Positions 11,429 through 22,027 are shown, counted from the stretch's first letter. The stretch is 64,000 bases of DNA from Vandiemenella viatica (GCA_031002005.1 JARYHS010013631.1:62927832-62991831), one strand, 5' to 3'. Made by a program: numbers and translations. The notes: generated by a model not told the origin, from the sequence alone.

Positions 11429-11984
11429 CTTATCCTTCTAGTTCAGCTAAATAAAAAACTTAGTTTTTTGGCAGAAGATGCTGAAAGTTGTAAAAATCAT
11501 TTACGCCTGATACTGCATCATGAGCTACCGTCTAAAGTTGAAAGCGCTATACAGAATCAAAATACTTATAAGCGAAATGCTTTTCCTGCTAAAGTGAATC
11601 ACTAATCGCTTCGAATCGTTATTTTCTTTTTCACTTCAAAGTTGCAGACAGACCCTAAATTTTTAATTTTTATAGTTTTTACAGTCGGAGTCGGGTCGTT
11701 CATGTTTCTTATCAAATCTTGATTCCTTTCAATATTGTTTTGGTACAGTGTAGACCGCGGATTCCACAGGCGATCATGTCTCCGTTAAAGAGAAACAAAT
11801 TTTAATATTTTTTTCACCTTTCCGGCGAGACATTTTGCACGAAATTGTACACGTGTACCTGCCACTGTTCGCTGATGTGTACTAGCACGCTGGCATACCT
11901 ACATGCTCAATAGCAAACACGTTCACACTTCCCCCTCCCACCCCTGTCTTAGGTAAGGTTAGCATGCTCAATAATCTTTCTTTC

Positions 11985-12206
11985 TTTCTTTTTTATATTT
12001 TAACTGCTTAAAGTCTCCTAACAGCGAGATCTTTAGAGACGGGAAAGGAAGGGGGGGAGGGGGGCAAGGAATGGGAAGGAAGTCAGCCATGGCTTTTTAA
12101 AGAAAGCATCCCGGCATTTGCCTGGAGTGATTTGGAAAACCATGGAAAACCCAAATCTGGATGCGAGGCCAGAACGGTAACCGTTACACCACCACTCTAG
12201 GTCTGC
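11985..12206 (-). mobile_element. SINE family A, copy 3, inside the Harbinger element
   Basis: A T-rich left end and tail (TTTTAACTGCTTAAAGTCTCCTAACAGCGAGATCTTTA) lead into the GGGAAGGAAGTC body and the AAGCATCCCGGCATTTGCCTGGAGTGATTTGG block, then a decayed tRNA-like head (GGTAACCGTTACACCACCACTCTAGG). The B box region is shorter than in other copies. A G-rich run (12051-12064) interrupts the tail. Its position inside 10998-12353 shows it arrived after that element. Confidence 0.75.
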
Positions 12207-12359
12207 TCAATAATCGACCATAGCTCGATTTGTGAACATGCTTATTTAAGCATGCTCGATATTAGCAACACGTTCGACTCACATACCAATAGGTAGCAAT
12301 TGCTGACTAATTTTATGCTTTCGTGCTACTTAGTCGCATGTCTATCTGTACCTTTATTC

Positions 12360-13690
12360 CTTTGCTGGATTGTACTAAAAATAAACCAGTTCGTGAAATT
12401 CCTTAGAATGGAATACGTTTGTACAGAATCCTTCGTTATAGTGTTTCATCTTACTAAACAGCAATCATAACTGATAAATCAAATTTATATAGCTGAAGTA
12501 GTAAGCTGTGTTTCACATGAAATAATTAAGCATTTATTTTGTAAAAAATATGTCAATCAGACTTCTTTAAAAAAATATTGACTAACATTAAGATCCTTAA
12601 TTTTCTGTAATCCCCGTATTATTTTATATACTATGTTCGGTTTGAGACAACGAACCGAGCAAATTTCAAAATTTGAAGTATCCAAAATATTTTGTTTTAG
12701 TGCTAGATGCTTATGATAAACGGACGGACATCGTAGTTAATAGGAACTTTTATTATGCAAAACAACGAAATAACGAGAAATGTAGTCCTTCTACTTCGCC
12801 TCTGAATTTCTTTAAAGATTACTTCAACACAACAGGAAAGACCTGCTATAATGTAACTCGTAATATTATTGCGTTTAGGTCTCACAAACTTGAGTATTTC
12901 AGGTTTAAACGGTCGCCCATGAGAGTACGTAACATTATCAAATCTGCTGACAAGGTTAGTTTAGATAAGAAAGCATAAGATGCTTTTAACTTCACTTTTA
13001 TTAGAGAAACACTTTCAAAATAGACATTAGATTCTCTACAGAAGATAACCAGGGCATAGTAGGTGTCAAAATTTACACAGCTTTTTGCTAGCAATGTTTC
13101 GAGCGACTCAGGTTGCTGCTGCTACAGGCAACAACAAAAATTCTCGACGTAAGCAAAGGATCGGTCAACCGTTTCCAGGACTTCATACAATGGCCTAATC
13201 AATCAGCTACCAATAGAAACAGTTAAAACCTACTTAAACCTAAATGGAAATGATCTTAAATGAAATTAGAAAGGTTTTACAAAACTTTGACATTGCTTTG
13301 ACAATTCCAGTTTGTCGAAAACATGATCAAATGAATTATCTGGAACAACAAAATACATTAATGTCCTTAATTAAAATGCAAGCTGTCGCAGTCAATTTAG
13401 CATATCTACAACGTATGTCACACTTATTCAAAAGTTTCATATAATGCACTGAACAAAATAGCATCTATTTACAATCCAATTTATCTTTATCACAATAGGC
13501 GACCCTTTACATTTATTTCATTTAAAATTAATTATACAAAAAGAGAATTAAAAAGGAAATTAGTTAGAACTGAATTTCTGTTACATATAGTACAAACTAG
13601 TATACAAATATCAAATTGCAGCAGCAGTGACATTCCTTACTGGGAAAACTTAAGTCCCAGGTTGAGGGGAAGTTTTTGCGCTATAGCGCA
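12360..13690. other. Unassigned AT-rich DNA
   Basis: No recognised element. A 101-residue plus-strand frame at 12673-12978 is basic and lacks any domain I know; it has no promoter or splice context and I treat it as chance. Overlapping minus-strand frames are equally unsupported. Confidence 0.4.
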
Positions 13691-13797
13691 TCTCCTTCCA
13701 GTTTATGTTATTGGTTGTCATTATCAAAACGGTTCGTCTCTATCTGGATTTGTCGTATCCGGTGCTTTTGTCATTGTTCTTATATTTTAGTGCATAA

Positions 13798-15861
13798 TTA
13801 GTGGTCCAGTAGTTTCTTTGGCCACCTGAGAGAGTTGTCATATATTGGATCCGCACCTAGAGCGGTTATCAGCGGATTGGTAGATTTTTTATTATTGGCG
13901 TAAAATTGTCTTGCCAGCTGTTCAAACCTCTCGCGAAGCTTGGGTAGGCCACTTATTTGGTGCAGCACATGTGTCCTCGTCTCACGCGGTAGATGATATG
14001 CCTGTCTTATGGCCCTGTTTTGTACAACTTGCAGTTGCTGTAAGTTGGAGGCAGCAGTGTTCCCCCAGACAACTGCTGCGTACTCCATTATTGGCCTGAC
14101 TAGTGCAACGTAGAGGCGGATTCCCAGCTGCGGCCTCAGTGCTGAAGAGTGGTTGAGAATCGGGTATAGAATTCTCATTCTCCCAGATGCCTTTGCGCGG
14201 ACGTTGGTGACGTGAGGCTTCCACGTCATTCTCTTGTCCATTTTCACACCTAGGTAGGTGGCAGTACTTGTCCAGTTGATATCTTCGCCGAAGAGGGTTA
14301 GAGGAGTCAGGTTTTGTGGAACCTTCTTCCTAGTCAATACAATCGCTTGGCTCTTTGGCGCATTAAAGGCTAGCCGCCATTTCGTTGCCCATTCCTGAAT
14401 ATTGTCGCACGCTTGTTGTAGTCGACGTCGCAGATTGTTGATGTTCAGGCTTCTGGAAAACATGGCCGTGTCATCGGCATACAGGGCTTTTTTAACACGT
14501 GCTATAGTAGGTGTATCAGCAGTGTAGAGGCTGTATAGCACCGGGCCTAAGACCGAGCCTTGTGGGACGCCTGCAGCGATGTTCTTGATTGAGGATGTGG
14601 CCCCGTCCATGACTACTCGAAAGGTTCGTCCCTCCAGGTAGCTCTTGAGTAGTTTAACATGAGAAAGAGGTACTCCTTGCGTGAGAAGTTTATATAAGAG
14701 TCCTTGGTGCCACACTGAGTCGAAGGCTCGGCTTACATCCATCAGGACCGCACCGAAGTACTCGCGACGTTCAAAAACGGCAAAGGCTTCTTCAGCAAGA
14801 CGAAGGAGCTGCTGAGGGGTGGAATGCCCTTGTCGGAAGCCGAACTGTTCATCCGGCAGCAGCCTCTCGTTGTTTATGATTCTGCGTAGTCTCTTAAGGT
14901 ATATCCTTTCAAACACTTTGGAAAGTGTAGGCAGCAGGCTGATCGGTCGGTAAGACTTGGGTGACCTCCTGTCCTTGCCCGCTTTGGGAATGGGTATAAT
15001 GTGGGCATGTTTCCACGTTTGCGGGTATTCGCCTGTACAGAGAATTTCATTGAAAGACTCCGTGATGTATAGGATTGCCGTAGGGGGCATTTGTCGGAGA
15101 ATCCCTCCACCAATCCCGTCGTGTCCGGCAGCTTTCTTGATTTTCAGGTTCGCGAGGGCTGATGTCACCTCCTGCACCGTGATTTCCTCTATGAGGTCTT
15201 CCTCCGAAGGAACAGCTACTAGGAAGCGACTCAGGCGTCGCTCCACGAAGTTTATGTGCTCATCGTCTCTAGGGACGTCAACTGGTTTAAAGTTTGCCCC
15301 AAAGGTCTCAGCAAGAGCTTCAGCCTTTTCTTCTGGGACGCAGACATGGTTGTTTCCAACAACCAGAGGTGGGATCTTTATCCTTTGGCGGAGTCGGGCC
15401 TTCGTGGCTCGCCATGCAGACCCGTCTTCTATATTCAAGGTGGAAATGAAATTAGACCAGTCAGAAATTCTGTACTGTTCTACCTCCGCTTTGATCTCCC
15501 GCTGCATGCGATTTACCACTCTCTTTGTAGCCGGATCCCTAGTGAGATGCCACTCCCTATTTAGTTGGTTTTTGATTGCTATTGCCTCTCGGATGTGGGA
15601 AGGCAATTGCCGAGATCGTGGAGGCTGGTTACGGCGCGGCCGGGTAGCCGCATCTGCTGCCTCGTTTATCCAGTCAGCCAGTACAGCAACGGCGGCAGAG
15701 GGGCCAGTAGCAGAGGGTGGCGCTGCAGATTCGATCCGCTGTGTGAGGAGGTTCTTAAAGACTTCCCAGTTAATCTCACGTAAGTTTCTGGCTAGTCTGT
15801 CCCTGCGTGATGATATGTCCGCCGCCATATAATAAAGCACCGGGACATGATCGGATGACAA
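13798..15861 (-). CDS. LINE 1 ORF2, reverse transcriptase part
   Basis: A 687-residue frame copies element RNA into DNA at the nicked target. It opens with SSDHVPVLYY, the C-terminal motif of the endonuclease. The reverse transcriptase follows: KAAGHDGIGGGIL (about residue 240), PKAGKDRRSPKSYRPISLLP, FGFRQGHSTPQQLLRL, the AFDSVWHQGLL block with a catalytic Asp, GVPQGSVLGPVLYSLY and the catalytic ALYADDTAMFS. The thumb and C-terminal region (YLGVKMDKRMTWKPHV, ALVRPIMEYAAVVWG) are complete to the stop. All catalytic motifs are intact. The listed Met is not the true start: the frame is joined upstream to the endonuclease at 15776-16471 by a one-base shift. The long opposite-strand frame (14957-15832) is a shadow. 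Confidence 0.9.
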   Translation of the reverse strand: MSSDHVPVLYYMAADISSRRDRLARNLREINWEVFKNLLTQRIESAAPPSATGPSAAVAVLADWINEAADAATRPRRNQPPRSRQLPSHIREAIAIKNQLNREWHLTRDPATKRVVNRMQREIKAEVEQYRISDWSNFISTLNIEDGSAWRATKARLRQRIKIPPLVVGNNHVCVPEEKAEALAETFGANFKPVDVPRDDEHINFVERRLSRFLVAVPSEEDLIEEITVQEVTSALANLKIKKAAGHDGIGGGILRQMPPTAILYITESFNEILCTGEYPQTWKHAHIIPIPKAGKDRRSPKSYRPISLLPTLSKVFERIYLKRLRRIINNERLLPDEQFGFRQGHSTPQQLLRLAEEAFAVFERREYFGAVLMDVSRAFDSVWHQGLLYKLLTQGVPLSHVKLLKSYLEGRTFRVVMDGATSSIKNIAAGVPQGSVLGPVLYSLYTADTPTIARVKKALYADDTAMFSRSLNINNLRRRLQQACDNIQEWATKWRLAFNAPKSQAIVLTRKKVPQNLTPLTLFGEDINWTSTATYLGVKMDKRMTWKPHVTNVRAKASGRMRILYPILNHSSALRPQLGIRLYVALVRPIMEYAAVVWGNTAASNLQQLQVVQNRAIRQAYHLPRETRTHVLHQISGLPKLRERFEQLARQFYANNKKSTNPLITALGADPIYDNSLRWPKKLLDH

Positions 15862-16471
15862 GACCGTTTTTGGTGGTGACGGCTATGTTGTGTCTTAGGC
15901 CCTTGGTTATGGCGATGTCAAGAACATCGGGCAGGCCACGTCCAAAGATGGTAGGTTCGGTGGGTCCCCAAACTACCGCATCGTGGTTCTCGACCACTCG
16001 TAGAAGTTTCCTTCCGTGATTGTTGGTGATTCGTGAATTCCAGGCGACATGCTTGGCGTTCAAGTCACCCGCAATAAACAGATTGCCGCGCAGACTAAGA
16101 AGTGCAGAAATTTCCCCTTCATGTAGGCGTCCTGGTGGTCGGTATACAGCAACAAACACAAGTCTCCCCCGACATGTCTCGACAGCGACACCGGTTGCTT
16201 CTATGGTCTCCATGCGGGGTAATACTATTTGGTAGTGCTTAATGGCGCTCCTAACGAAGACCGCAGTACCACCTCCGGCGGTTGGCCGGTCACACCTATA
16301 GCAGGAGTAGTTGGGGGCAGCAGCTTTGATCCCCTGCTTGAGATGAGTCTCATTCACGAGGCACACATCAATGCCTTCGTCCCTAAGGAATTCCTTAAAT
16401 TCGCCCATCTGGCGCCAGAGGCCATTAGCGTTCCATATGCAAATGGTTAAGTCTTCAATGGAATTAGCCAT
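15776..16471 (-). CDS. LINE 1 ORF2, APE-type endonuclease part
   Basis: A 231-residue frame that starts MANSIEDLTICIWNANGLWR, the usual opening of a Jockey-type ORF2. It carries the endonuclease motifs WNANG, NETHL (catalytic Glu), YRPPG, GDLNAKH (catalytic Asp/Asn) and ends in the wrong frame just before SDHVP, which is found at the head of the adjoining reverse transcriptase frame. One extra base near 15850-15855 explains the break. The Met was chosen because it overlaps the end of ORF1 by eight bases (ATGGCTAA), a layout that suggests coupled translation. The role is to nick target DNA for target-primed reverse transcription. Confidence 0.88.
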   Translation of the reverse strand: MANSIEDLTICIWNANGLWRQMGEFKEFLRDEGIDVCLVNETHLKQGIKAAAPNYSCYRCDRPTAGGGTAVFVRSAIKHYQIVLPRMETIEATGVAVETCRGRLVFVAVYRPPGRLHEGEISALLSLRGNLFIAGDLNAKHVAWNSRITNNHGRKLLRVVENHDAVVWGPTEPTIFGRGLPDVLDIAITKGLRHNIAVTTKNGLVIRSCPGALLYGGGHIITQGQTSQKLT

Positions 16472-16952
16472 GACGTTCTTGGTTACCTTGTTGTACGGCA
16501 GTTATTGCCATCCTAACGGCCTCCGCCATCTGACGCGGCAGGTCTTGAATTAATGCAGTCACCGTCTGCAATAGTGACTGCACCATGTTTAAGAGGATGG
16601 AGCCGTCATCCTTTCGGGTGTTCTCATCCGGTGGGCGGTTCTTCAATTCTTCAGTTTTCTTCATCCTGCTCGGAGGTTTTGCCTGGGCAGAGGATTCTCT
16701 CTGGTGATCCTTCCCATTGTTATGAGCACCAACTGATGCTTCTGCGTAGGTTTTACCCGGTCTCAGCTCAGGGTTGGGCAGGCCCTTGTTGGAGGCTGCT
16801 GCCTCTTCCTCCTCCTTTTTCTTTTTCTGTTGTTGCCTCTTCTTAAGAATGGCAACGTAGGAGGCATTGTTTGCCTTCTGTTTGTCATTAAATCTACTGG
16901 AAAGCGGTGCATTTCCGATAGCTTGCGACATGATCACCGCCGCAGTTAACAC
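16464..16952 (-). CDS. LINE 1 ORF1, C-terminal part
   Basis: A 162-residue frame continuing ORF1 after a frameshift. Just upstream, in this same frame, CVNCGGDHVAS (the third knuckle-like motif of Jockey-type gag proteins) can be read across 16925-16960. The rest is a lysine/glutamate-rich linker (KKRQQQKKKKEEEEAAA) and a hydrophobic helix near the end (LLNMVQSLLQTVTALIQDLP), as is usual for the tail of such gags. It ends in TAA overlapping the ORF2 start. The frame should join to 16955-18307; the A7 run at 16972-16978 holds one A too many. Confidence 0.75.
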   Translation of the reverse strand: MLTAAVIMSQAIGNAPLSSRFNDKQKANNASYVAILKKRQQQKKKKEEEEAAASNKGLPNPELRPGKTYAEASVGAHNNGKDHQRESSAQAKPPSRMKKTEELKNRPPDENTRKDDGSILLNMVQSLLQTVTALIQDLPRQMAEAVRMAITAVQQGNQERHG

Positions 16953-16954
16953 AT

Positions 16955-18307
16955 TTAGGAGATGTTTCTCCTTTTTTTAGAGGCGCATTGGCGCGTTGGG
17001 TGTTCGCCCGCACACTTGACGCATTTGGGCGGCATAACACAGTGCCGGGATACGTGTCCAATCCCCTGACAATTGTAACACTGAGGAGGACCTCGAGTGC
17101 TACGTAATTTTTCGGTGGTTATTATCACTGAGCATAGAGACGTCATTTTGTAAATTGCTCTATTCTCGGTGGTATCCGAGAGGACTACCAGGAACAGTGG
17201 CACTTCCTGTCGCGTTTTTGGTGAACGCAGACGAACGACTGTCCTCGCCACTATACCTAGCACTTTCAGTTCTTCTTTGATGTACTCCGTGCAGAAATTG
17301 AATGGGAGTCCTCGTAACACAACTTTCAGGTTTTTATCAGCTTCAGTTGGGAAGGTGTAGAACGGTATGCTGTTTTGTGACGCATAGCCCAAGACGGCTT
17401 GATAGTCGGCATTGGTTTTGAGGAAGAGCTTGTATAACTCGCGTCCCGCAGGTTTGACGCGGTACTCGTGCTTACAAAGATTCTTTAGTGTCATATCGAG
17501 GTTTCTATAATCCTCTTTGAAGGACACTATCAGGGGTGCTGGCTTCGACTCCCTAACCGGCTTTGTCTGTTCAGCTTCCACTGTTTCCATAACTTGCTCT
17601 GCCTCTATGGGGAGATGCGAGAAAGAGTTGCTCGTGCTGGGAGCATTGGCAGCATTGGAGCTCAGCTGAGCGGCAGGAGCAGGTCTACGCGGCTTACGCC
17701 ACTTGTCTGCGTCTTGTTCTGCATCTCTGGTTGCTCTTCTTCGGTCGGATTTGAGCTGAGGAGTCGGCATTCTGGTTTTGGTTTTCACAGAAATTTTTGC
17801 AGCCCGCTTGGACTGTGTGTCATCTTTATCATTTGAAGTGTTCTCAGCAGCACGCTTACGTGAGACGGAGGCCTCTTGCTCGTGTTCCATCACTGTGTAG
17901 TCCACTACACATTCCGTAGTAGGCGTTGAGTCCAGGTCTGCAATCTCCACCAAGTCCATAGCGTCGGTAGAGGTCGGCATAGACGCCACTGACGATGACA
18001 TGGGCGCGTTGTGCTGGCCCTTTGTTGTCACAGGAAAGTCATTTGGCTGATCCTCTGGTGGGGCGTGAGTTGCTTCTATCTCCACGTTGTAACTGTCACC
18101 ACGCACTCGAGTAACAGTAACAACCGCAGCAGGCTTAGACGTCATTTTCGTTACCGGTATCGCGGAAGCGAACGGCACGGAACGGCGCGGCGCGGAAGCC
18201 GACGATCGCGAACGCGACGGCGGACGCGGCCCGGCGGTGCTGCCCGTGCAGCTCGACCCGTTTTTCGGCTTCGTCGTAAAAACACGATAGAAAGCACTCG
18301 ACTGCAA
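16955..18307 (-). CDS. LINE 1 ORF1 (gag-like nucleic-acid-binding protein)
   Basis: A 450-residue frame. The N-terminus is rich in Arg, Ser and Pro, the middle is polar and probably disordered, and residues about 310-400 form an RNA-recognition-like segment (VVLRGLPFNFCTEYIKEELK, VVRLRSP). Two zinc knuckles follow: CYNCQGIGHVSRHC (CX2CX4HX4C) and CVKCAGEHPTRQC (CX2CX3HX4C). This is the standard layout of Jockey gag proteins, which coat element RNA and help bring it to chromatin. The frame then reads into a stop after an A7 run. The 5' end is GC-rich (18150-18250), unlike the AT-rich flanks. The start Met is the first in a long frame, but an upstream start cannot be excluded. Confidence 0.85.
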   Translation of the reverse strand: MQSSAFYRVFTTKPKNGSSCTGSTAGPRPPSRSRSSASAPRRSVPFASAIPVTKMTSKPAAVVTVTRVRGDSYNVEIEATHAPPEDQPNDFPVTTKGQHNAPMSSSVASMPTSTDAMDLVEIADLDSTPTTECVVDYTVMEHEQEASVSRKRAAENTSNDKDDTQSKRAAKISVKTKTRMPTPQLKSDRRRATRDAEQDADKWRKPRRPAPAAQLSSNAANAPSTSNSFSHLPIEAEQVMETVEAEQTKPVRESKPAPLIVSFKEDYRNLDMTLKNLCKHEYRVKPAGRELYKLFLKTNADYQAVLGYASQNSIPFYTFPTEADKNLKVVLRGLPFNFCTEYIKEELKVLGIVARTVVRLRSPKTRQEVPLFLVVLSDTTENRAIYKMTSLCSVIITTEKLRSTRGPPQCYNCQGIGHVSRHCVMPPKCVKCAGEHPTRQCASKKRRNIS

Positions 18308-18399
18308 TCTACGAAATGAATGACCGATACGCGGTACTCGAAGTCGCGCACACGTAAATAGTCAATCACTACAATTGATTCCACACAATCAACAATTCA

Positions 18400-20871
18400 A
18401 ACAAACACACATCAAAATACCACGTAACAATAGTTTAACACACACATACATGGAATATGCTCCTATATGAACAACTAGTCCCATTAATCATTGAATATCA
18501 AATTGCAGGATGTGGAATTTAATATATTCGGAGTCGTTAAAAATCGACTGCGAGAATTTTTTAATAAACAGTTTCCTTTTTCAACTTAATGCTCAAAGGC
18601 TTTAGATTCTGTCTTTAGTGTTACGACCGTTCCATTGAACTGGCAACCACTTCTAGATAGATACCATTTTCTTCCCATCCTTTTTTTATTAAAAAATAGA
18701 TAACTGTCCGAAGGAGCCGAATAACGATAGAAGGAGGATAAAGAGAAAACTGTATGGAGTAAATGTCACAATTTTGTGGCCATAGCTGTCAAAATGTTAA
18801 CTGGTGCGTTATCTTGCAGATAAACAATAAGTGTGGACACTATTTCTTTACTTTCATTATCTGTTTCGCCTTTCTCCAAGACATATATGAAGGTAATCAT
18901 GCATAGCATGTTATGACTAAATCCTGAAGATCTGAAATTATTTATTCATCCGTCCCTGATTTGAACATGGCGTAAATTCCTTGCGCACATTGTGTCTATT
19001 AGTTTTCAATAATCCAAGTAAAGAATTCAGATCGCTCTTTTGAAAAAAGACAGGAAAGGCTAAGTCTTAATAAATGACAGTGTTAATTGTGCGGGATTAC
19101 TCCACAGAGTACGAACAGTAGTATTAAATGTATAGGATTTCAGCGAATGATTGCTTAAATGAATGTCTAATGGAATTATGGGAACTGTTTTTAAATTATG
19201 TCTTGTATTATAGGAATAATCGTTGATGAAATTTTATTTTAAAATAAGTTTCTTTGTAAGGTATTCCATGTGTTAGCTCCAATTAAATCTTTTGTTTAGA
19301 GTATTACTTCACTGAAGATTTTACCTTTTTTCACGATATCATAACTACGCTTTCTAACACATTAACTTCTAATTTAATTAGTGAACAATCATTTTACCGC
19401 CACTTCTCTTGATGGTATCAACTGTTAAGGCTTGGAAATAATGTAGCCATGGATGTTTTATTAAATATTTAGTTCACTAGGAAAAACTCTATGTTGTCCC
19501 TGGCATACATCGTGTGTATTTGGAAGAATTCATCTAGCGAAGATGTATCTAACCGTTATTCCACCAGAAGCCTAATGTAGCACAACTATACGCAAATAAC
19601 ATCACCACCGAAGCGTCTGGAAGTAAAGTATTATCTTAACACAGTGTGATAGTATAACCATCACAAAAACATGTCATGGTTATTCATGTATAACTACAAG
19701 ACCCTAATAGTGATGTTATTAATTTAGGTGATGTATCATCTGTCGATGAGTCAGTGGCTATACTTCTGTCCACATTATAAATATACCAGACGTTCAAATA
19801 AACTGATCTGGAAAAGATCTCAAGGTACTTTAAGTAAACCAATTAATCCAGAATAGTAATTTGCTTTCTTGTGTTTAACACGTACCTTTATCAACAGGCT
19901 CACTAACCGATTATTGTCTCAAAATATCCTATCACGGAGCTTCATTTTCACCAAGTATATTTACCTAACTTTTTTCTTCTAAGATCTAAATATCTCTGTT
20001 ACGTACTAATACTCGTTATAATGTTCTAAGATGTTCGCACTAGTACTCCCCAAACATACTGACCTTTCCCTAATATTGTGTAATAATGTGAATTGTTTGC
20101 CACTCTTCCGAAGTATCTAGGGAAGATTTTAGGTATACGAAGTGAACCATTAAATGATGTCTCCAGACGCAGCAAGGCAATGACGTAAAATTTATGGCTC
20201 CACTGAATTTAACCATTTACGTCGACTAATGCTTGGTTCACTCACTACGAAATAATTAATGATCCTTTTGGTCTAACTCTTCCCTAAATTACATTGTAAC
20301 GACCTTCACACATCCTTCCAAGCGAACTGTGACAGGCCCATCCTTTCTGTCAGGAATAAATACAACGAGCGATCAGCATTTAATCTTTCCTATACTAATT
20401 CAGCAGACAGGCTCAGAGATGAAGGCTGTATATTACCCGCTTCTTCCACATACTCCCCAAAGACATTTCAGACGTTCAACATTTGCACATTGCCTTAAGG
20501 AGCGAGGCCACGTTCTCCTGCGTCAAAGATATTATGAGCCACTGCACCCTGGTGCACGTTCCTGAAATGTGGAGTGACAAAACAAACTCCCCAATTGCTA
20601 AGTAATGAAAGCCCACCGTTTTAGAAGATGTCTTCTATTTATAGCCTTTCCGTAGATTTACTACACTGATGCAACTTGTGCAGCGAATTCTCGGCAGTCA
20701 CTTGTTGCCCTAAATCTTATGGTGCATCATATTACCCTTACCCTGGATCAAACATTGTGCCAGTACCTAATACCACTAAATACTGGTTTGAAATTCTTGC
20801 AGTGACTGTGTTCACGTCGGACGTTATGGAGGTGGTGACTTGGATTTCAACTGGTGCCAAGTACATATCTA
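18400..20871. other. Unassigned AT-rich DNA
   Basis: About 2.5 kb with no recognised gene, RNA or repeat. The only open frame of note, 20329-20565, has no known domain. Confidence 0.4.
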
Positions 20872-20879
20872 CTACCGTA

Positions 20880-22019
20880 TAGTGATGATTCGATACGAGT
20901 AAATACGAGTAAGTACTCGATACTTTGTTTCGATACTGAGTAATTTTCGTATTCGAATTACTTCATTCGATACTTACTCGGTATCGGAAGGAAAGTACTT
21001 GTATCGAATCGGAAGTATCGAAGCGCATCGGGTGTTAAATTCTAAACGCATCAACCGCTAAGCCACTCAGGCGCGCCTGCCAAATTAATTTCCCACTGAC
21101 GTCAAGTTGGTAACATTGAAAATCAAACAAAATCAGATTCAGAATAGGCAACTGCCACAGACAATGTAATCTCAAAGAGTTTGTTTTAGGTCCCTATTTA
21201 TTGTAATAAAAGTCGTACTTGGCGCGCCTTTGGCTAAGCCTGGCCAATGGTCGCTCCCGCGCAGCCCCAACAAAACCAAAAGATATGGTTCATGAGCAAC
21301 TATGTAGCCCATATGAATTGGAAGAAGAAGCTGCTTCAGTTAGCGTTTCCCAGGCATATGACTTCTGGAAACATCACAAAGAGCCAGCCCACGGCCACAA
21401 CAAGAAAAAGAAAATACACCGTAGTGACAAAGTCTCTCTCTCTCTCTCTTTACTTGTCAAACACTGTAAAGTCTCTAAAAAGCAATCCATTTATTGAATG
21501 GGAAAAAATGAAACTTATATTTCCTTGTCTGTATAAATACGCACAACAGTATCTTATTGTTGTAGTGACGTCAGTACCAAGTGAATGTTTGTTTTATAAG
21601 GCAGGTGAAACAATGTCAAAAGAAACTAGCTGTCCCCAAACTATTTGAAACAATTGTTTTTGCGAAACCTTCAAAAAGCGGACTTTTTGTTTTAAAATGT
21701 TAAAATTATAATAAATAAGTATTTAAAGATAAGACAAAACCATCAAAGTTTGCTTACAATGTGCGCTTTGTTATAATTTTAATAAATAAATAAAAATGTT
21801 TACTAAGTATTATTTGATTTTATTACACTAGGCAAATAAAATAAATAATTTAGCAAAATGTCAAGTATGTTCTTACATTTAGACATTAATTTTAAAAATT
21901 GTCGATATGAGTAAGTATCGATACTTTTGCAGTACTCATATGAGTAAGTATCGTAAAACAATTTGGGTACTACTCATATGAGTAGCTATCGATACTGTGA
22001 TGGTATCGCAACATCACTA
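20880..22019 (+). mobile_element. hAT transposon, internally deleted
   Basis: The left end TAGTGATGATTCGATAC pairs with the right end GTATCGCAACATCACTA (two mismatches). The flanks CTACCGTA (20872-20879) and CTACTGTA (22020-22027) are an 8-bp target duplication with one change. Subterminal regions repeat GAGTAAGTA(C/T)CGATAC in both orientations. Inside, a plus-strand frame holds a hAT C-terminal motif. The 8-bp duplication, TAG... terminus and domain together support hAT; the size shows it is a deletion derivative. Confidence 0.85.
21247..21648 (+). pseudogene. hAT transposase C-terminal (dimerisation) fragment
   Basis: The C-terminal half of this 133-residue frame reads NPFIEWEKMKLIFPCLYKYA followed by a conserved-type TSVPSECLFYKAGETMSKE. 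In hAT proteins the dimerisation domain has the order NPLxWW...FPxLxxLAxxYLxxxATSVPSERxFSxAG...; nearly all landmarks are present, with the usual ERxFS changed to ECLFY. The N-terminal part has no clear similarity and no BED finger or RNase H core is seen. It lies inside the TIR-bounded element at 20880-22019. The Met is not a real start. Confidence 0.75.
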
Positions 22020-22027
22020 CTACTGTA

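Larger units (their letters stand above)
10998..12353 (+). mobile_element. PIF/Harbinger-like DNA transposon, deleted
   Basis: The terminal inverted repeats begin AGGTACAGATAGACATGC at the left and are matched at the right by GCATGTCTATCTGTACCT. TTA lies outside both ends (10995-10997 and 12354-12356), the usual 3-bp Harbinger target duplication. Subterminal regions contain about ten copies of GCATGCT/AGCATG motifs in both orientations (11027-11170 and 11885-12260). A transposase N-terminal fragment lies at 11177-11428 and a family-A SINE has inserted near the right end (11985-12206). Without the SINE the element is about 1.1 kb, too short to be autonomous. Confidence 0.8.
13690..18400 (-). 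mobile_element. Jockey-type non-LTR retrotransposon (LINE 1), nearly complete
   Basis: A minus-strand LINE with ORF1 (gag with zinc knuckles) from 18307, then ORF2 with an APE-type endonuclease and a reverse transcriptase ending at 13798. Domain order, a CCHC gag and an APE endonuclease with GDLNAKH and SDHVPV motifs fit the Jockey clade. About 100 nt of 3' UTR follows, containing a short TGCGCTATAGCGCA palindrome. I found two single-base frameshifts (16972-16978 and about 15850) and otherwise long open frames, which suggests recent activity. The outer limits are estimates: no clear poly(A) or target-site duplication was identified. Confidence 0.85.

Noticed and set aside
12673..12978. 101-residue plus-strand frame as a possible host gene
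   Set aside because: No domain, no splice or promoter context, AT-rich codon pattern; not supportable.
14957..15832. 291-residue plus-strand open frame
   Set aside because: It lies exactly antisense to the LINE 1 reverse transcriptase, whose motifs are all present on the minus strand; the plus-strand protein has no domain.
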